This document shows, piece by piece, positions 17,244 through 25,343 of a DNA stretch of 64,000 bases (positions are counted from its first letter, which is position 1; every line of letters starts with the position of its first letter). The notes below the pieces were generated by a model, which saw only the letters and a list, made by a program, of their open reading frames with translations, was not told where the DNA came from and ran no database searches. The stretch is from Bacteroidaceae bacterium (GTDB lineage: Bacteria; Bacteroidota; Bacteroidia; Bacteroidales; Bacteroidaceae). A program made the position numbers and the translations under genes. The stretch is taken from assembly GCA_017442855.1 (NCBI GenBank), contig JAFSPM010000045.1:369961-433960 (forward strand), given 5' to 3'.

Positions 17244-18164
17244 TTACCATTCTTCACGTTTGTCAAAAGGGTCAAGATAATCCAATTCTGGTATATCCTC
17301 ATTTTCTGGCAGGAATGAGCCATGCTTACGAATGTTCTGTAAAAGTTGGCGAGATGCGTTCCTCTCCAAATGGGCGACTACACATTGCTCATGGCTTGGT
17401 GTATTCACTTCAAGGGTGGTCTTTCTGTTCAGCCAGACACATCGTTTGCATTGCCAGGCATCACAATGACGGCAGATTGGTGCATGATTCAACTTATAAA
17501 GTTGCTTGTTTTTAATATCAAGACCACACTCCAAATCTCCCACATTGTCATCCTCATTCTCATAATAGAAAGCAGGACAGATGTAGAACTTTCCATTAGG
17601 TGCCAATGTGATAGTGGAATCGCCCGCCCCACAGTTATTCATCTCCTTCAGCATCATCCGATCAGTCAAGAGATTGAATTGAGGTGCCTTCCCCTCTATA
17701 AACATTTGCCCCAGTTTGCCAGAGGCAACATCAAAGAAAGACTTATATTGCTCAAAATCATCTTCCGTAAAATCATCTATGTCTTTGATAACGACATTAA
17801 GCCTTGGCACATGCTCAAACATAGAGATAATATCGTTTGTATGAGCAAACAGTTCTTGCTTGCTGATTCTCAATACAACTGGCTTATTCGTATGAATTTC
17901 AGCCAGTTTATCTATCACCATTACATCAGCGATTTCTTCATTTGGCTTGATGTTGAAGTGATCAATGCTATCAATCACCTCTTCATATCCTTTTGGTAAT
18001 GTACTATCTGGATATACGAATTGTATCATCAAGTTCTCTGTCATGCCGAATCGGATGGCTTGCTTCAAGATATCAATAGGTATTGTCTTATGCTCCCTCC
18101 TGCTTTCATAATGGCAGAAGGAAACACTTGCATCATCTAATAGTATATTCAAGTACTGCAACAT
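17244..18164 (-). CDS. CXXX-repeat peptide maturase, SPASM-type, lacking radical-SAM cysteines
   Basis: A 306-residue protein between the radical-SAM enzyme and the small accessory gene, each a few bases apart. The C-terminal half has a SPASM-like pattern: 'NNCGAG' then 'DSTITLAPNGKFYICPAF' and 'CRHCDAWQCKRC' with a last Cys before 'VAHLER', able to hold auxiliary Fe-S clusters. The same 'CGAG...GxFYxC' pattern occurs in the neighbouring radical-SAM enzyme. The N-terminal half looks like a TIM-barrel remnant ('LKQAIRFGMTENLMIQFVYP') but no CxxxCxxC motif is present, so it probably cannot cleave SAM itself. It likely works as a partner of the 18169-19389 enzyme. Confidence 0.75.
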   Translation of the reverse strand: MLQYLNILLDDASVSFCHYESRREHKTIPIDILKQAIRFGMTENLMIQFVYPDSTLPKGYEEVIDSIDHFNIKPNEEIADVMVIDKLAEIHTNKPVVLRISKQELFAHTNDIISMFEHVPRLNVVIKDIDDFTEDDFEQYKSFFDVASGKLGQMFIEGKAPQFNLLTDRMMLKEMNNCGAGDSTITLAPNGKFYICPAFYYENEDDNVGDLECGLDIKNKQLYKLNHAPICRHCDAWQCKRCVWLNRKTTLEVNTPSHEQCVVAHLERNASRQLLQNIRKHGSFLPENEDIPELDYLDPFDKREEW

Positions 18165-18168
18165 AGCT

Positions 18169-19389
18169 TCAGCAGATTTGTTTGTCCGACTTTTTTATCC
18201 TATCTCTCTCAAATTCTTCACGTTTGCTTTCCATCTCCAGCTTTCGGTACAGCTTGTTCCAATAGTAATTATTGGCCCGAACCCTTGCCTTATGCATCTT
18301 GCAGATAGCAGTAGCACGCTGATAAATGGTTGGCGTATCGGCAGCGTCATAATTCTCTCCTTGGCACCATGCACATCCGCTTGCCACTTCACAGTCAATA
18401 CATTCCTGTCTTGACTGGGTTGTTCTATCAAGCGTTAGGAAAGGACGCAACTTGTTTTTGTCAATCCCATCCCAAACATTGCCGATGATAGTAGGCTTCT
18501 TGCTTCGAAGGGAATATGCCGCAAAACGTGTACAGGGATAGAAGTTGCCAGCAGCATCTACTGCAAGCATCATACCTGCCCCACACCAATTTTGGTTGTC
18601 ATAGGTTATATCAAGAGGCTTACCAATATTTTCGGAAAAGAAAGAGCAATAATAATCCGTATAAAGCCTTTGTTCTATGATAGCGTCGGCCAATGTCAAC
18701 AGTTGCTCCTCGAACAAAGAATCGTCACCGTCTTTCCATACATCCTCAAATACACAATTGATGTTAACCTCTTTGATTCCAAGCCCATAAAGATGCAACA
18801 CACTTTCCTTTATATAGGGAATATCTGCGCTGCTTATCGTTACTTTCGTGCCGTCAAAAGGAAACTGTTCCATCCATAGAGGTATGTTTCTTACCACATC
18901 GGCATACGAGCCTTTACTTGTAGTTTTATAAACACGGTTCAAATCGTGTTTAACCTCTGTCCCATCAATTGTTATTCCAATGCTCAAATGGCTATGGTTC
19001 TTCTTGATGAATCGCTGTACTTTCTCTTGATGATAGTTGATGCCATTGGTAGAGAAATTAAATCTATAAGAGTCAAACCAATGATGCCCAATTTCAAACA
19101 TCCGTGTCTTGATATAGTCACAGATGTTGTCTATCAATTCTATTTCAAGAAAAGGCTCACCGCCAATAAAGTCCCATACCACAGACTCCTCATCCATTTC
19201 ATTCTCACAAGAGAGGATATAGTCTATGGCCTGTTTGGCGATGCCAAAGGACATACGCTCATTCGCATTCTTGCCAACTAAATAACAATACTTACAAGCA
19301 AGCTGGCAGTCTTTGGTAACAATAAATGTAATACTTTTTGATTGCCCTAACTGCCATTCTTCTTTTCTTGATTTAATTGATTCCATCAT
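18169..19389 (-). CDS. Radical SAM peptide maturase, CXXX-repeat target family
   Basis: A radical-SAM/SPASM enzyme of about 406 residues expected to modify the cysteine-repeat precursor encoded directly upstream. The SAM-cluster motif is 'CQLACKYCY' (CxxxCxxC, at about residues 28-35 from the chosen start), followed by 'DFIGGEPFLE', the GGE motif. The SPASM region has 'NWCGAGMMLAVDAAGNFYPC' and 'CIDCEVASGCAWC'. These enzymes typically install thioether or C-C links at cysteines or neighbouring residues; the product here is not known. A TTG at 19392 directly abuts the precursor stop; the ATG at 19389 or 19386 is the more likely start. The gene order precursor, SAM enzyme, SPASM partner, accessory protein matches known CXXX-repeat loci. 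Confidence 0.88.
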   Translation of the reverse strand: MMESIKSRKEEWQLGQSKSITFIVTKDCQLACKYCYLVGKNANERMSFGIAKQAIDYILSCENEMDEESVVWDFIGGEPFLEIELIDNICDYIKTRMFEIGHHWFDSYRFNFSTNGINYHQEKVQRFIKKNHSHLSIGITIDGTEVKHDLNRVYKTTSKGSYADVVRNIPLWMEQFPFDGTKVTISSADIPYIKESVLHLYGLGIKEVNINCVFEDVWKDGDDSLFEEQLLTLADAIIEQRLYTDYYCSFFSENIGKPLDITYDNQNWCGAGMMLAVDAAGNFYPCTRFAAYSLRSKKPTIIGNVWDGIDKNKLRPFLTLDRTTQSRQECIDCEVASGCAWCQGENYDAADTPTIYQRATAICKMHKARVRANNYYWNKLYRKLEMESKREEFERDRIKKSDKQIC

Positions 19390-19392
19390 CAA

Positions 19393-19692
19393 TTAACCGT
19401 TATCTTTAGCTGTATTCATGCAATGACCTTTGCATGTACTTATGCAAAGGCTATAACAAGTTGATCCTTTACATGATGATGACCGATAAGCATTGCCTCT
19501 GCATACATTTTGGCATGTTGCACTACAGTTTCCCCTACAATGTGTGCAACCACCGCTGTCGCTTTCATCATTTTTCTTGCAAGATTCTAATACTGTTGAG
19601 GTAAATCCAACTATTCCTATCATTGAAACACCTTTCGCAGCATTCTTAAAAAATTCCCTTCTTGATTGTAATTCTTTCTTTTCCATAATCAT
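19393..19692 (-). CDS. CXXX-repeat precursor peptide with Tat-like signal and lipobox
   Basis: A 99-residue RiPP precursor. Residues 1-37 form an export leader: 'SRREFFK' at 10-16 matches the twin-arginine SRRxFLK motif, a hydrophobic stretch follows (22-35), and 'VLESC' ends at C38, a lipobox. After a short polar spacer the core has ten cysteines, C49, C52, C56, C60, C64, C74, C79, C83, C87 and C91, mostly every fourth residue in two blocks of different register; positions 68 and 72 (Ala, Ser) break the series. The core is otherwise Gly, Ser, Thr, Asn and basic. It is followed without a gap by the maturase. Start could be Met1 or Met3. Confidence 0.88.
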   Translation of the reverse strand: MIMEKKELQSRREFFKNAAKGVSMIGIVGFTSTVLESCKKNDESDSGGCTHCRGNCSATCQNVCRGNAYRSSSCKGSTCYSLCISTCKGHCMNTAKDNG

Positions 19693-19705
19693 TATTCTTT
19701 TTTTT

Positions 19706-19739
19706 GCAAAGCCACATCAATACAATCATATAGCTTTGC
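19706..19739. other. Inverted repeat in the leader of the precursor gene
   Basis: GCAAAGC (19706-19712) and GCTTTGC (19733-19739) form a 7-base perfect inverted repeat with a 20-base loop, 14 bases before the precursor ATG. No T-run follows on either strand, so it is not a standard terminator. It might protect or pace the precursor mRNA. Confidence 0.4.
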
Positions 19740-19769
19740 GTTGTTAAATATTGTCTATAATTATCCTAC

Positions 19770-20999
19770 TTATCTAATTTCTCTTATCAGCATACCAGGA
19801 AAGAAATCCTTGCCTGAGACTTTTTTGAACGTCGTGTATTTTAGCTCTGCCCCAGCCTCCTCGTCATCTGCTGCCATAAAACGGTTGTCCCAGACATGCC
19901 CTTTCTCTGGCTTAATTTCGCCTACTTTTTCATACTTTGTTCGACCATCTTCATCTAATGTCTTTTCTAACACTTCAAAACGTGAATCTTCATCAACCCC
20001 TTCTTTCATGCCTATATACGCACAAAGTGGTTCTGTTGATATTAAAGGTGTGAAAACCTTGAATTCATCAAAGCTCTTTTGTAACTCAGATATTGACTTA
20101 TCAACTGCACGGGTACATACTTTCAGGAACATGTCTTTCTCACTCTTTACACCACCCAGTGCCGTTTTCCCGCTATAAACTGTTGCAGAGCCTATGTATT
20201 TTAATTTGAACTTTCCTAAGTCTGCATTAAAGGCTTCTCTCTTGGCATTATCCAAGGCGTTTGCATCAATATAATAATTGCCATAGAAATCACTGGCAAC
20301 GTCATCATTCCATACAAGTTTAAAAAGGTAAGAAGTAACGAGTACCCTAAAACCTGCAATGTCACCTACTATCCCCCCTACAAATTCTGTAGAACCACTC
20401 AGATCTACTCCGAAAAGGTCTCCTGCTAATTGTGCGGCTACAAGACCTGCGCCAACCGCAGTTTTCATGGTTTCCTTATCAGCGTATCGTATATCGTTAA
20501 CAAGTACATATGTATGATTAAGAAGTTCTTCACCTGCATCTGCCAGCATAGCGGCTCCTCTTACTGTCGAAAGAGCTTCTTTAACATCAAGTATTGAAGC
20601 ATCATAATATCCACGTTCCTCTATAAGATTCATATCGAAAGCTCCCGTCTGTTTGTCTCTGTCAAACCACTTCTCCACCAATCGGCCACCAATCTTATTC
20701 TTTGTTAGCAACTTTGTTATTGCGTCCTTATATCCGCCTTCTATCTCAGTTTTCGTCAATGCCTTTATTACAGGTGCGGGCATTATTTTAATTTTCAGGT
20801 CATGATTGTTGTATTTGTCAGGTATTGGTATAGAGTTGAATGCTTCTATCATTTCATTGCAGTACTGCTTTTCTGAATGCTTCAACAAAATAGAATAGAG
20901 TGAACTGCGATGATACTTCCCCAAATTCTCATCTTGTGCAGATATTCCCAAACAACATAAGTATAGGGCCATAATCAACAATATGCGACACATCTTCAT
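19770..20999 (-). CDS. Exported protein of unknown function, 409 residues
   Basis: Not recognised. The N-terminus 'ILLIMALYLCCLGISAQ' is a signal peptide with a Bacteroidetes-style AQ cleavage region, so the product is periplasmic or envelope-associated. A central Gly/Ala-rich hydrophobic stretch ('AVGAGLVAAQLAGDLFGVDL', read at about residues 180-200) may insert into or lie along a membrane; the remainder is mixed alpha/beta, and the C-terminus reads 'FFPGMLIREIR'. It is the last of nine co-directional exported genes and lies 77 bases before the CXXX precursor gene, so read-through into the RiPP cluster is possible. No catalytic motif seen. Confidence 0.65.
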   Translation of the reverse strand: MKMCRILLIMALYLCCLGISAQDENLGKYHRSSLYSILLKHSEKQYCNEMIEAFNSIPIPDKYNNHDLKIKIMPAPVIKALTKTEIEGGYKDAITKLLTKNKIGGRLVEKWFDRDKQTGAFDMNLIEERGYYDASILDVKEALSTVRGAAMLADAGEELLNHTYVLVNDIRYADKETMKTAVGAGLVAAQLAGDLFGVDLSGSTEFVGGIVGDIAGFRVLVTSYLFKLVWNDDVASDFYGNYYIDANALDNAKREAFNADLGKFKLKYIGSATVYSGKTALGGVKSEKDMFLKVCTRAVDKSISELQKSFDEFKVFTPLISTEPLCAYIGMKEGVDEDSRFEVLEKTLDEDGRTKYEKVGEIKPEKGHVWDNRFMAADDEEAGAELKYTTFKKVSGKDFFPGMLIREIR

Positions 21000-21002
21000 T
21001 TG

Positions 21003-21668
21003 TTAAAATCTATAAAAAGCACGTCCAACATAATATTTACTTAATTTCTCTTTTGGATGCTTGCGGAAACTCCATGAATTTTTCTTCTGATTAAACATAA
21101 AGACATAAACCTTACCATCTGAATCAACTGTAGATGTAAACACTCCATTAAGGAAAGGCGTTCCTCCTGCATCCAACATCTTCATGTTTATCTGCTTATA
21201 AAAAGGCTTACTGTCATCTACTTCATACTCCTCTTCTATCGCATCATCCCAGTCTATCTCTTGTTCATTACCAAGCCAGAAATTAACAAAACTCTCCAAT
21301 TCTTTCAGTGATGGTATATACCAGCCATCCCCTAATTTTGAGCACCACTCATATACAGGGAACTTTGCAAGTGCATTTTCCGATCTTGCATATTCAATAA
21401 CAGTCATCGTATTTGAATAACCATCATTCTCACTGGCAATCGTTGGCATTGCATCTGCCAATGTATTATCATTACACCACATGTTTTTCACGCCACGAAG
21501 GCAATTTATTGTCATAGCCTTTCCGTGATTATCATTTTCATCAACTTGAAAAACAATGGCCTTTACACCATGAATGTCTATTATGTCGCCTATTGACACG
21601 GCGTCAAGTTGTGCATGCACCGATATACGACACATGCACAATAATAATAACAGTACAACTTTCTTCAT
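21003..21668 (-). CDS. Exported DUF1566/Lcl-like domain protein (paralogue A)
   Basis: A 221-residue secreted protein with signal peptide ending near 'SVHAQ'. The mature part begins with a beta element ('IGDIIDIHGVKAIVFQVD') and contains 'WCSKLGDGWYIPSLKELE', the hallmark of the DUF1566/fibrobacter-paralogue (Lcl C-terminal) fold, a C-type-lectin/FGE-like structure. The C-terminus 'VGRAFYRF' is outer-membrane-protein-like, ending in Phe. It is a tandem paralogue of the next gene (21674-22324). Three bases separate it from the 409-residue gene. Function unknown; binding at the cell surface is inferred from the fold. Confidence 0.7.
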   Translation of the reverse strand: MKKVVLLLLLCMCRISVHAQLDAVSIGDIIDIHGVKAIVFQVDENDNHGKAMTINCLRGVKNMWCNDNTLADAMPTIASENDGYSNTMTVIEYARSENALAKFPVYEWCSKLGDGWYIPSLKELESFVNFWLGNEQEIDWDDAIEEEYEVDDSKPFYKQINMKMLDAGGTPFLNGVFTSTVDSDGKVYVFMFNQKKNSWSFRKHPKEKLSKYYVGRAFYRF

Positions 21669-21673
21669 GTTTT

Positions 21674-22324
21674 TCAGAATTTGTGAACTGCGCGAGATCC
21701 TAGCCCTAGCATCTTGCCACCCTGGCTCTTAGGTAAAGACATTACTTCAAATTTTCCCTTGCCAATGAAAGCTGGTATGAAGGCTATTTGCTGCACCATA
21801 CCCTGCTCTCCTTCTGTTGAAGACAGCATATTCCATGGATCTGTTACCTTGGTAAGAATCTTCTGGCGAAGCGCATCTCCCTTATGGCTTTTAATTGTTT
21901 TTTCAACAACTTTCAATTGCTTTTCGTTTAGTTTGCCAACATCTCCATTGATTGCCTTGACAATATCTTTCAGTTCATCAATGGCAGGAGCATACCAACC
22001 TTCACCCAAACTGCGACACCAACTAAAAAATGGGAATAAATCCCAAGACTTACCGTTTTCGTCAATGTACTTTTGAGCAGCAGCCATGTTTTTCTCCCCG
22101 TCATCTTCATAGAAGAAATTTGTGCTGAATTTTTCATCACTATCTTCTATCCATTTCTTTGCACTATTGCTAAGTGACATAATCAATCCATGTTCACCAG
22201 AATCGTCAACACGAACAACAATGCCTTTCAGGCCATCCTTCTCATAATAGTCACCTACCTTGTACTGAGCGCTCATATTCAAAGCGCAGAGCAATGTCAA
22301 AAATGTAAATAGAATCTTTTTCAT
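21674..22324 (-). CDS. Exported DUF1566/Lcl-like domain protein (paralogue B)
   Basis: A 216-residue secreted protein with signal peptide ending near 'MSAQ'. It shares the layout of paralogue A: start 'VGDYYEKDGLKGIVVRVD', core 'WCRSLGEGWYAPAIDELK', and end 'GSRAVHKF'. It differs by a lysine-rich helical insert after the core (about residues 115-150). Five bases separate it from paralogue A. The pair probably arose by duplication within the operon and then diverged. Confidence 0.7.
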   Translation of the reverse strand: MKKILFTFLTLLCALNMSAQYKVGDYYEKDGLKGIVVRVDDSGEHGLIMSLSNSAKKWIEDSDEKFSTNFFYEDDGEKNMAAAQKYIDENGKSWDLFPFFSWCRSLGEGWYAPAIDELKDIVKAINGDVGKLNEKQLKVVEKTIKSHKGDALRQKILTKVTDPWNMLSSTEGEQGMVQQIAFIPAFIGKGKFEVMSLPKSQGGKMLGLGSRAVHKF

Positions 22325-22352
22325 AATTTGTTGATTTTAAATGTTTATATAA

Positions 22353-23291
22353 TTATTTATTCTGTCTTTTGGGAGTAGTAATAATCATGTTTGGCTGCTG
22401 GCCTTGGCCGTAAGCGACACCAATCTCCTGCATGGCTTTGATTTTCGCCATCCGTAGCTCATTCTCGTCCTTATACATGCTCATTTCAAACTTCCACAAC
22501 TCACCGGTTTTTGCTTTGATGTCATCACAAAGACGCTGGGCTTCGTCATAGCAACCTGAATCGGGAAGTATTTGCGAGAGATAAGCGCCGGCATTGTTGG
22601 CGGCTTCCAGGTCTTGACCGGCCACCCATATTGATTTAGCCTTCGCCAGGTTCTCATGGCATGCTTTGTCCTTATAATTCTGCCATATATCCAGGCTTGC
22701 GGCAATACCGTCATCAAACTTGCTGCATTGGGAAGGAATCATGGAAAGCAAATAGAACGCTTCGTCATACATTTCTTGCGCAGCTAACTGTTTGGCGCGT
22801 TTAATGATGTTATCACTCTCTGATTCATAATAGGCCAGTATTTTCTGCTTGGCTGTAGAAACCAGTGACTGTATCTGACGGTTGCTTTTGCTTAATGTCC
22901 TGAAGGCTGAGATATACGCTTTTGTCTCATTGGTTCCCACACCTTTCATATTGAGGGTGCTACTGGCGTAAACAGTGCCAGTCAATCTGTCAGCCACTTG
23001 CAGCCACACATCAAGTGTCAGCACAACTTGTTGTTGAACATTGGCCAAAATGTTTTTTGTGGCAACACCTATTTTGGGCATTAGCGTAAATTGTGTCATA
23101 AAATCATTTTGAGCCGCAAGCCCGTCAGTTGTAACAGCATTACATAGGCTGTTGATAAGGTAGTTAACAGAAGTGTCTGGAACCTTTTCTGCTTGTTCAG
23201 GTGCATAAACATAGAGCGAAATGTTATTGCTCTGCGCCATTGAAACAACCACCATTCCTAATGATATAAAGAAAGTAAATATTCTTTTCAT
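22353..23291 (-). CDS. Exported protein, Csg/Lpp20-operon-like, 312 residues
   Basis: Signal peptide ending 'VSMAQ'. The first half is beta-rich ('QQVVLTLDVWLQVAD', 'GTVYASSTLNMKG') and resembles the nucleotide-free CsgG/LpoB-like fold used by envelope assembly proteins; the second half is a string of helices ('KRAKQLAAQEMYDEAFYLL', 'AKSIWVAGQDLEAANNA') like short TPR-type repeats. I do not recognise a named family with confidence. It lies in the middle of the nine-gene exported set, 12 bases after the DUF6175-like gene. Confidence 0.6.
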   Translation of the reverse strand: MKRIFTFFISLGMVVVSMAQSNNISLYVYAPEQAEKVPDTSVNYLINSLCNAVTTDGLAAQNDFMTQFTLMPKIGVATKNILANVQQQVVLTLDVWLQVADRLTGTVYASSTLNMKGVGTNETKAYISAFRTLSKSNRQIQSLVSTAKQKILAYYESESDNIIKRAKQLAAQEMYDEAFYLLSMIPSQCSKFDDGIAASLDIWQNYKDKACHENLAKAKSIWVAGQDLEAANNAGAYLSQILPDSGCYDEAQRLCDDIKAKTGELWKFEMSMYKDENELRMAKIKAMQEIGVAYGQGQQPNMIITTPKRQNK

Positions 23292-23303
23292 AACATTTAT
23301 GTT

Positions 23304-24248
23304 TTATTTCTCTCCAATCATTACCACAGCTTTCCCAAGACCCCGAATGTCAACGCGGTTGGGCACTTGATAGTTGGCTGTCAAGAATCTTGACAATTCC
23401 CTTGCCCATCGGCGTGTATCGTTTGCCCTACCATTTGCCAGATAGAGGGGAATGCGAATCTGCTCGAATCTCAGAAAATTCTCCGAACCAGAAGAAAGAC
23501 TGTAACGGTGGTTAACAGTATTATCAGAAACCCAATCATCAATGATATCGGTCAACTCCTCCCCTCCATATTCACTATACAAATCAATCCCAGATCCGTT
23601 ATCTACGACTCTTACTTCCATCGAAACCTCACGCCCATTCTCCATCATGTCGTCAAAATGAGCCTGCAGCTGGCTTGTGAAATTATCCATGTTTCCAATA
23701 ACGGCTTCTTCAAGTAATACTGGCAACTCAGCGGAAGTTGACGGTGAGCCAGTGCCCTGTACGCCAGCTACCTGCTTGTCCGTATAGGCGTCTTTGGCGG
23801 CCAGTGAGTAGGTGATTGAGCGTCTTGGCCCCGTGGTGTTTACTTGCCAGTTTAGCTCAATGATGATGTCGGCGTTGGCGTTTCGTTTCAATATGTCGAG
23901 AGGCGATTCTGCCAAACCGACGCCTGACCTTGTGGTTGTAACAGCATCCATCGCTTGACTGGTTTCCATACTCCTTGTTACAGCTGACAGGTCTTTCAAT
24001 GGGAAGTCCCGGTCACTCATTAACGCATTTATCTTGGTAATGACATTATTGCACTCACTGCTATGCTGTATGACACGCTTATAGTTTGGTATTTCAACCA
24101 TAGTGCCTTGGTCATCATACTGATCCATGAATCCGTTCGTAGCACACCAGTTGTCAGCTGGCACCACCATCAAGGTTGGCTTCTTTACTTGCCCTGATGC
24201 CGAGATGACCACCGACACCATAAATAATATGCTAATAATCTTTTTCAT
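23304..24248 (-). CDS. Exported DUF6175-like protein
   Basis: A 314-residue secreted protein. After the signal peptide ('LFMVSVVISASGQ') the mature chain opens 'KPTLMVVPADNWCATNGF', which I associate with DUF6175 of Bacteroidales. Middle parts are 'ADIIIELNWQV' and a C-terminal 'WARELSRFLTANYQ'. The longer frame to 24272 would overlap the preceding gene; the Met at 24248 starts a normal signal peptide one base after the upstream stop. Domain layout suggests a CsgG-like envelope component, but no function is established. Confidence 0.7.
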   Translation of the reverse strand: MKKIISILFMVSVVISASGQVKKPTLMVVPADNWCATNGFMDQYDDQGTMVEIPNYKRVIQHSSECNNVITKINALMSDRDFPLKDLSAVTRSMETSQAMDAVTTTRSGVGLAESPLDILKRNANADIIIELNWQVNTTGPRRSITYSLAAKDAYTDKQVAGVQGTGSPSTSAELPVLLEEAVIGNMDNFTSQLQAHFDDMMENGREVSMEVRVVDNGSGIDLYSEYGGEELTDIIDDWVSDNTVNHRYSLSSGSENFLRFEQIRIPLYLANGRANDTRRWARELSRFLTANYQVPNRVDIRGLGKAVVMIGEK

Positions 24249-24249
24249 C

Positions 24250-24747
24250 TTACTTTTGTAATACATTATCACCTTCCAAACGCTTTTTTAGGTCAGCTCG
24301 TAGCACTCTTACCGTCACGCCATACTTCACGAAATGTTTGCTCTTTTCCTTCTCTTTGTCTTTCTTGAATAGACTCACACGCTTTTCATCTTTCATTGAC
24401 ACATAGTTGGAATACTCCCCACCATCCAAGAAAAACACGTTGAAATAATCCTCATACTTTTCTTCGGCATTCACTTCAAAAATCAATGGCTTGGTATTGC
24501 ACCCTGCCAATCCTCTTCTGATTCCTTTGAACAACACCGCCCTGACAGCGTTTTTCTTCGCCTGTTCTACAGCGTCGCTTTTGTTTCTGCCCACGCCCCA
24601 TGCTCTCAAAGTTTGTGATCCGTCAAGTTCCACACCCAGGCATTCCACCTCATATTCGTAGTATGCTGACGTTGAAGTCTGTGCCCATAGTGTATGTGAA
24701 AGAAGCATGAGCAAATGTGTTAACATCAAATATCTAAATAGTCTCAT
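24250..24747 (-). CDS. Exported LPP20/CsgG-partner-like protein, 165 residues
   Basis: Signal peptide ending 'LWAQ'. The mature part has 'YEVECLGVELDGSQTLRAWG' and 'SDAVEQAKKNAVRAVLF', a pattern seen in LPP20/FlgO-like envelope proteins where a strand is followed by a long Ala/Lys helix. The C-terminal half is highly charged ('KKDKEKEKSKHF'). The tight spacing on both sides (8 and 1 bases) places it firmly in the operon. Family assignment is tentative. Confidence 0.6.
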   Translation of the reverse strand: MRLFRYLMLTHLLMLLSHTLWAQTSTSAYYEYEVECLGVELDGSQTLRAWGVGRNKSDAVEQAKKNAVRAVLFKGIRRGLAGCNTKPLIFEVNAEEKYEDYFNVFFLDGGEYSNYVSMKDEKRVSLFKKDKEKEKSKHFVKYGVTVRVLRADLKKRLEGDNVLQK

Positions 24748-24755
24748 AGGATATT

Positions 24756-25331
24756 TTAAAATTCATAACCAATTTTCAACAATACATAATTTCGTTTCTC
24801 GCTAAATCCATGTTTAGCCTTAATTGTACGAAAGCTATACCCAAGATTCAATAAAAAAGCGGAACGACGCTCTCCAAAACGGAAACCAAAAGAGGGAGTA
24901 AACATGACCCCATCGCCTACTACAAAACCAACATCTGCCGACCAACAGGGCACTATTTCACGGACTTCCTGCGACATGAAGTTACCTCGTACATTAAAGA
25001 ACATTGGCATAGTCCATCTGATATCAGTATTTCTTATCTCATCACTGTTTATGGCATGGTATTGAACGCCTATACCAACGCCAATGCGCAAATAATCATT
25101 GAAGCGATAACCGTTAACAAACGTAAAGCCAGCTGTCAATAGATCCTTCTCATGGAAAGTGATAGACTGACCAATGCTAAGATCGGTTGCCCACCAATAC
25201 CCCTTTTCCCGTAGAGAGAACTCCGTATACCGGCTTTGTCTTGGGGCTTCAGGCATTTTTATCTCTCGCTCTTGGGCATAGCCCCAACAAGTAGCGAATA
25301 GCGCACAAAATATTATGATCCAAGTCCTCAT
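24756..25331 (-). CDS. Small outer-membrane beta-barrel protein A
   Basis: A 191-residue protein with signal peptide ending 'GYAQ', alternating polar/aromatic strands ('YWWATDLSIGQSITF', 'LRIGVGIGVQYHAI', 'RSAFLLNLGYSFRT') and a C-terminal Phe in 'LLKIGYEF', the outer-membrane insertion signal. Predicted eight-stranded barrel of the PorT/OmpW-like superfamily. Same operon; partner of the second small barrel at 25871-26383. Confidence 0.75.
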   Translation of the reverse strand: MRTWIIIFCALFATCWGYAQEREIKMPEAPRQSRYTEFSLREKGYWWATDLSIGQSITFHEKDLLTAGFTFVNGYRFNDYLRIGVGIGVQYHAINSDEIRNTDIRWTMPMFFNVRGNFMSQEVREIVPCWSADVGFVVGDGVMFTPSFGFRFGERRSAFLLNLGYSFRTIKAKHGFSEKRNYVLLKIGYEF

Positions 25332-25343
25332 ATTTTTATTTTC

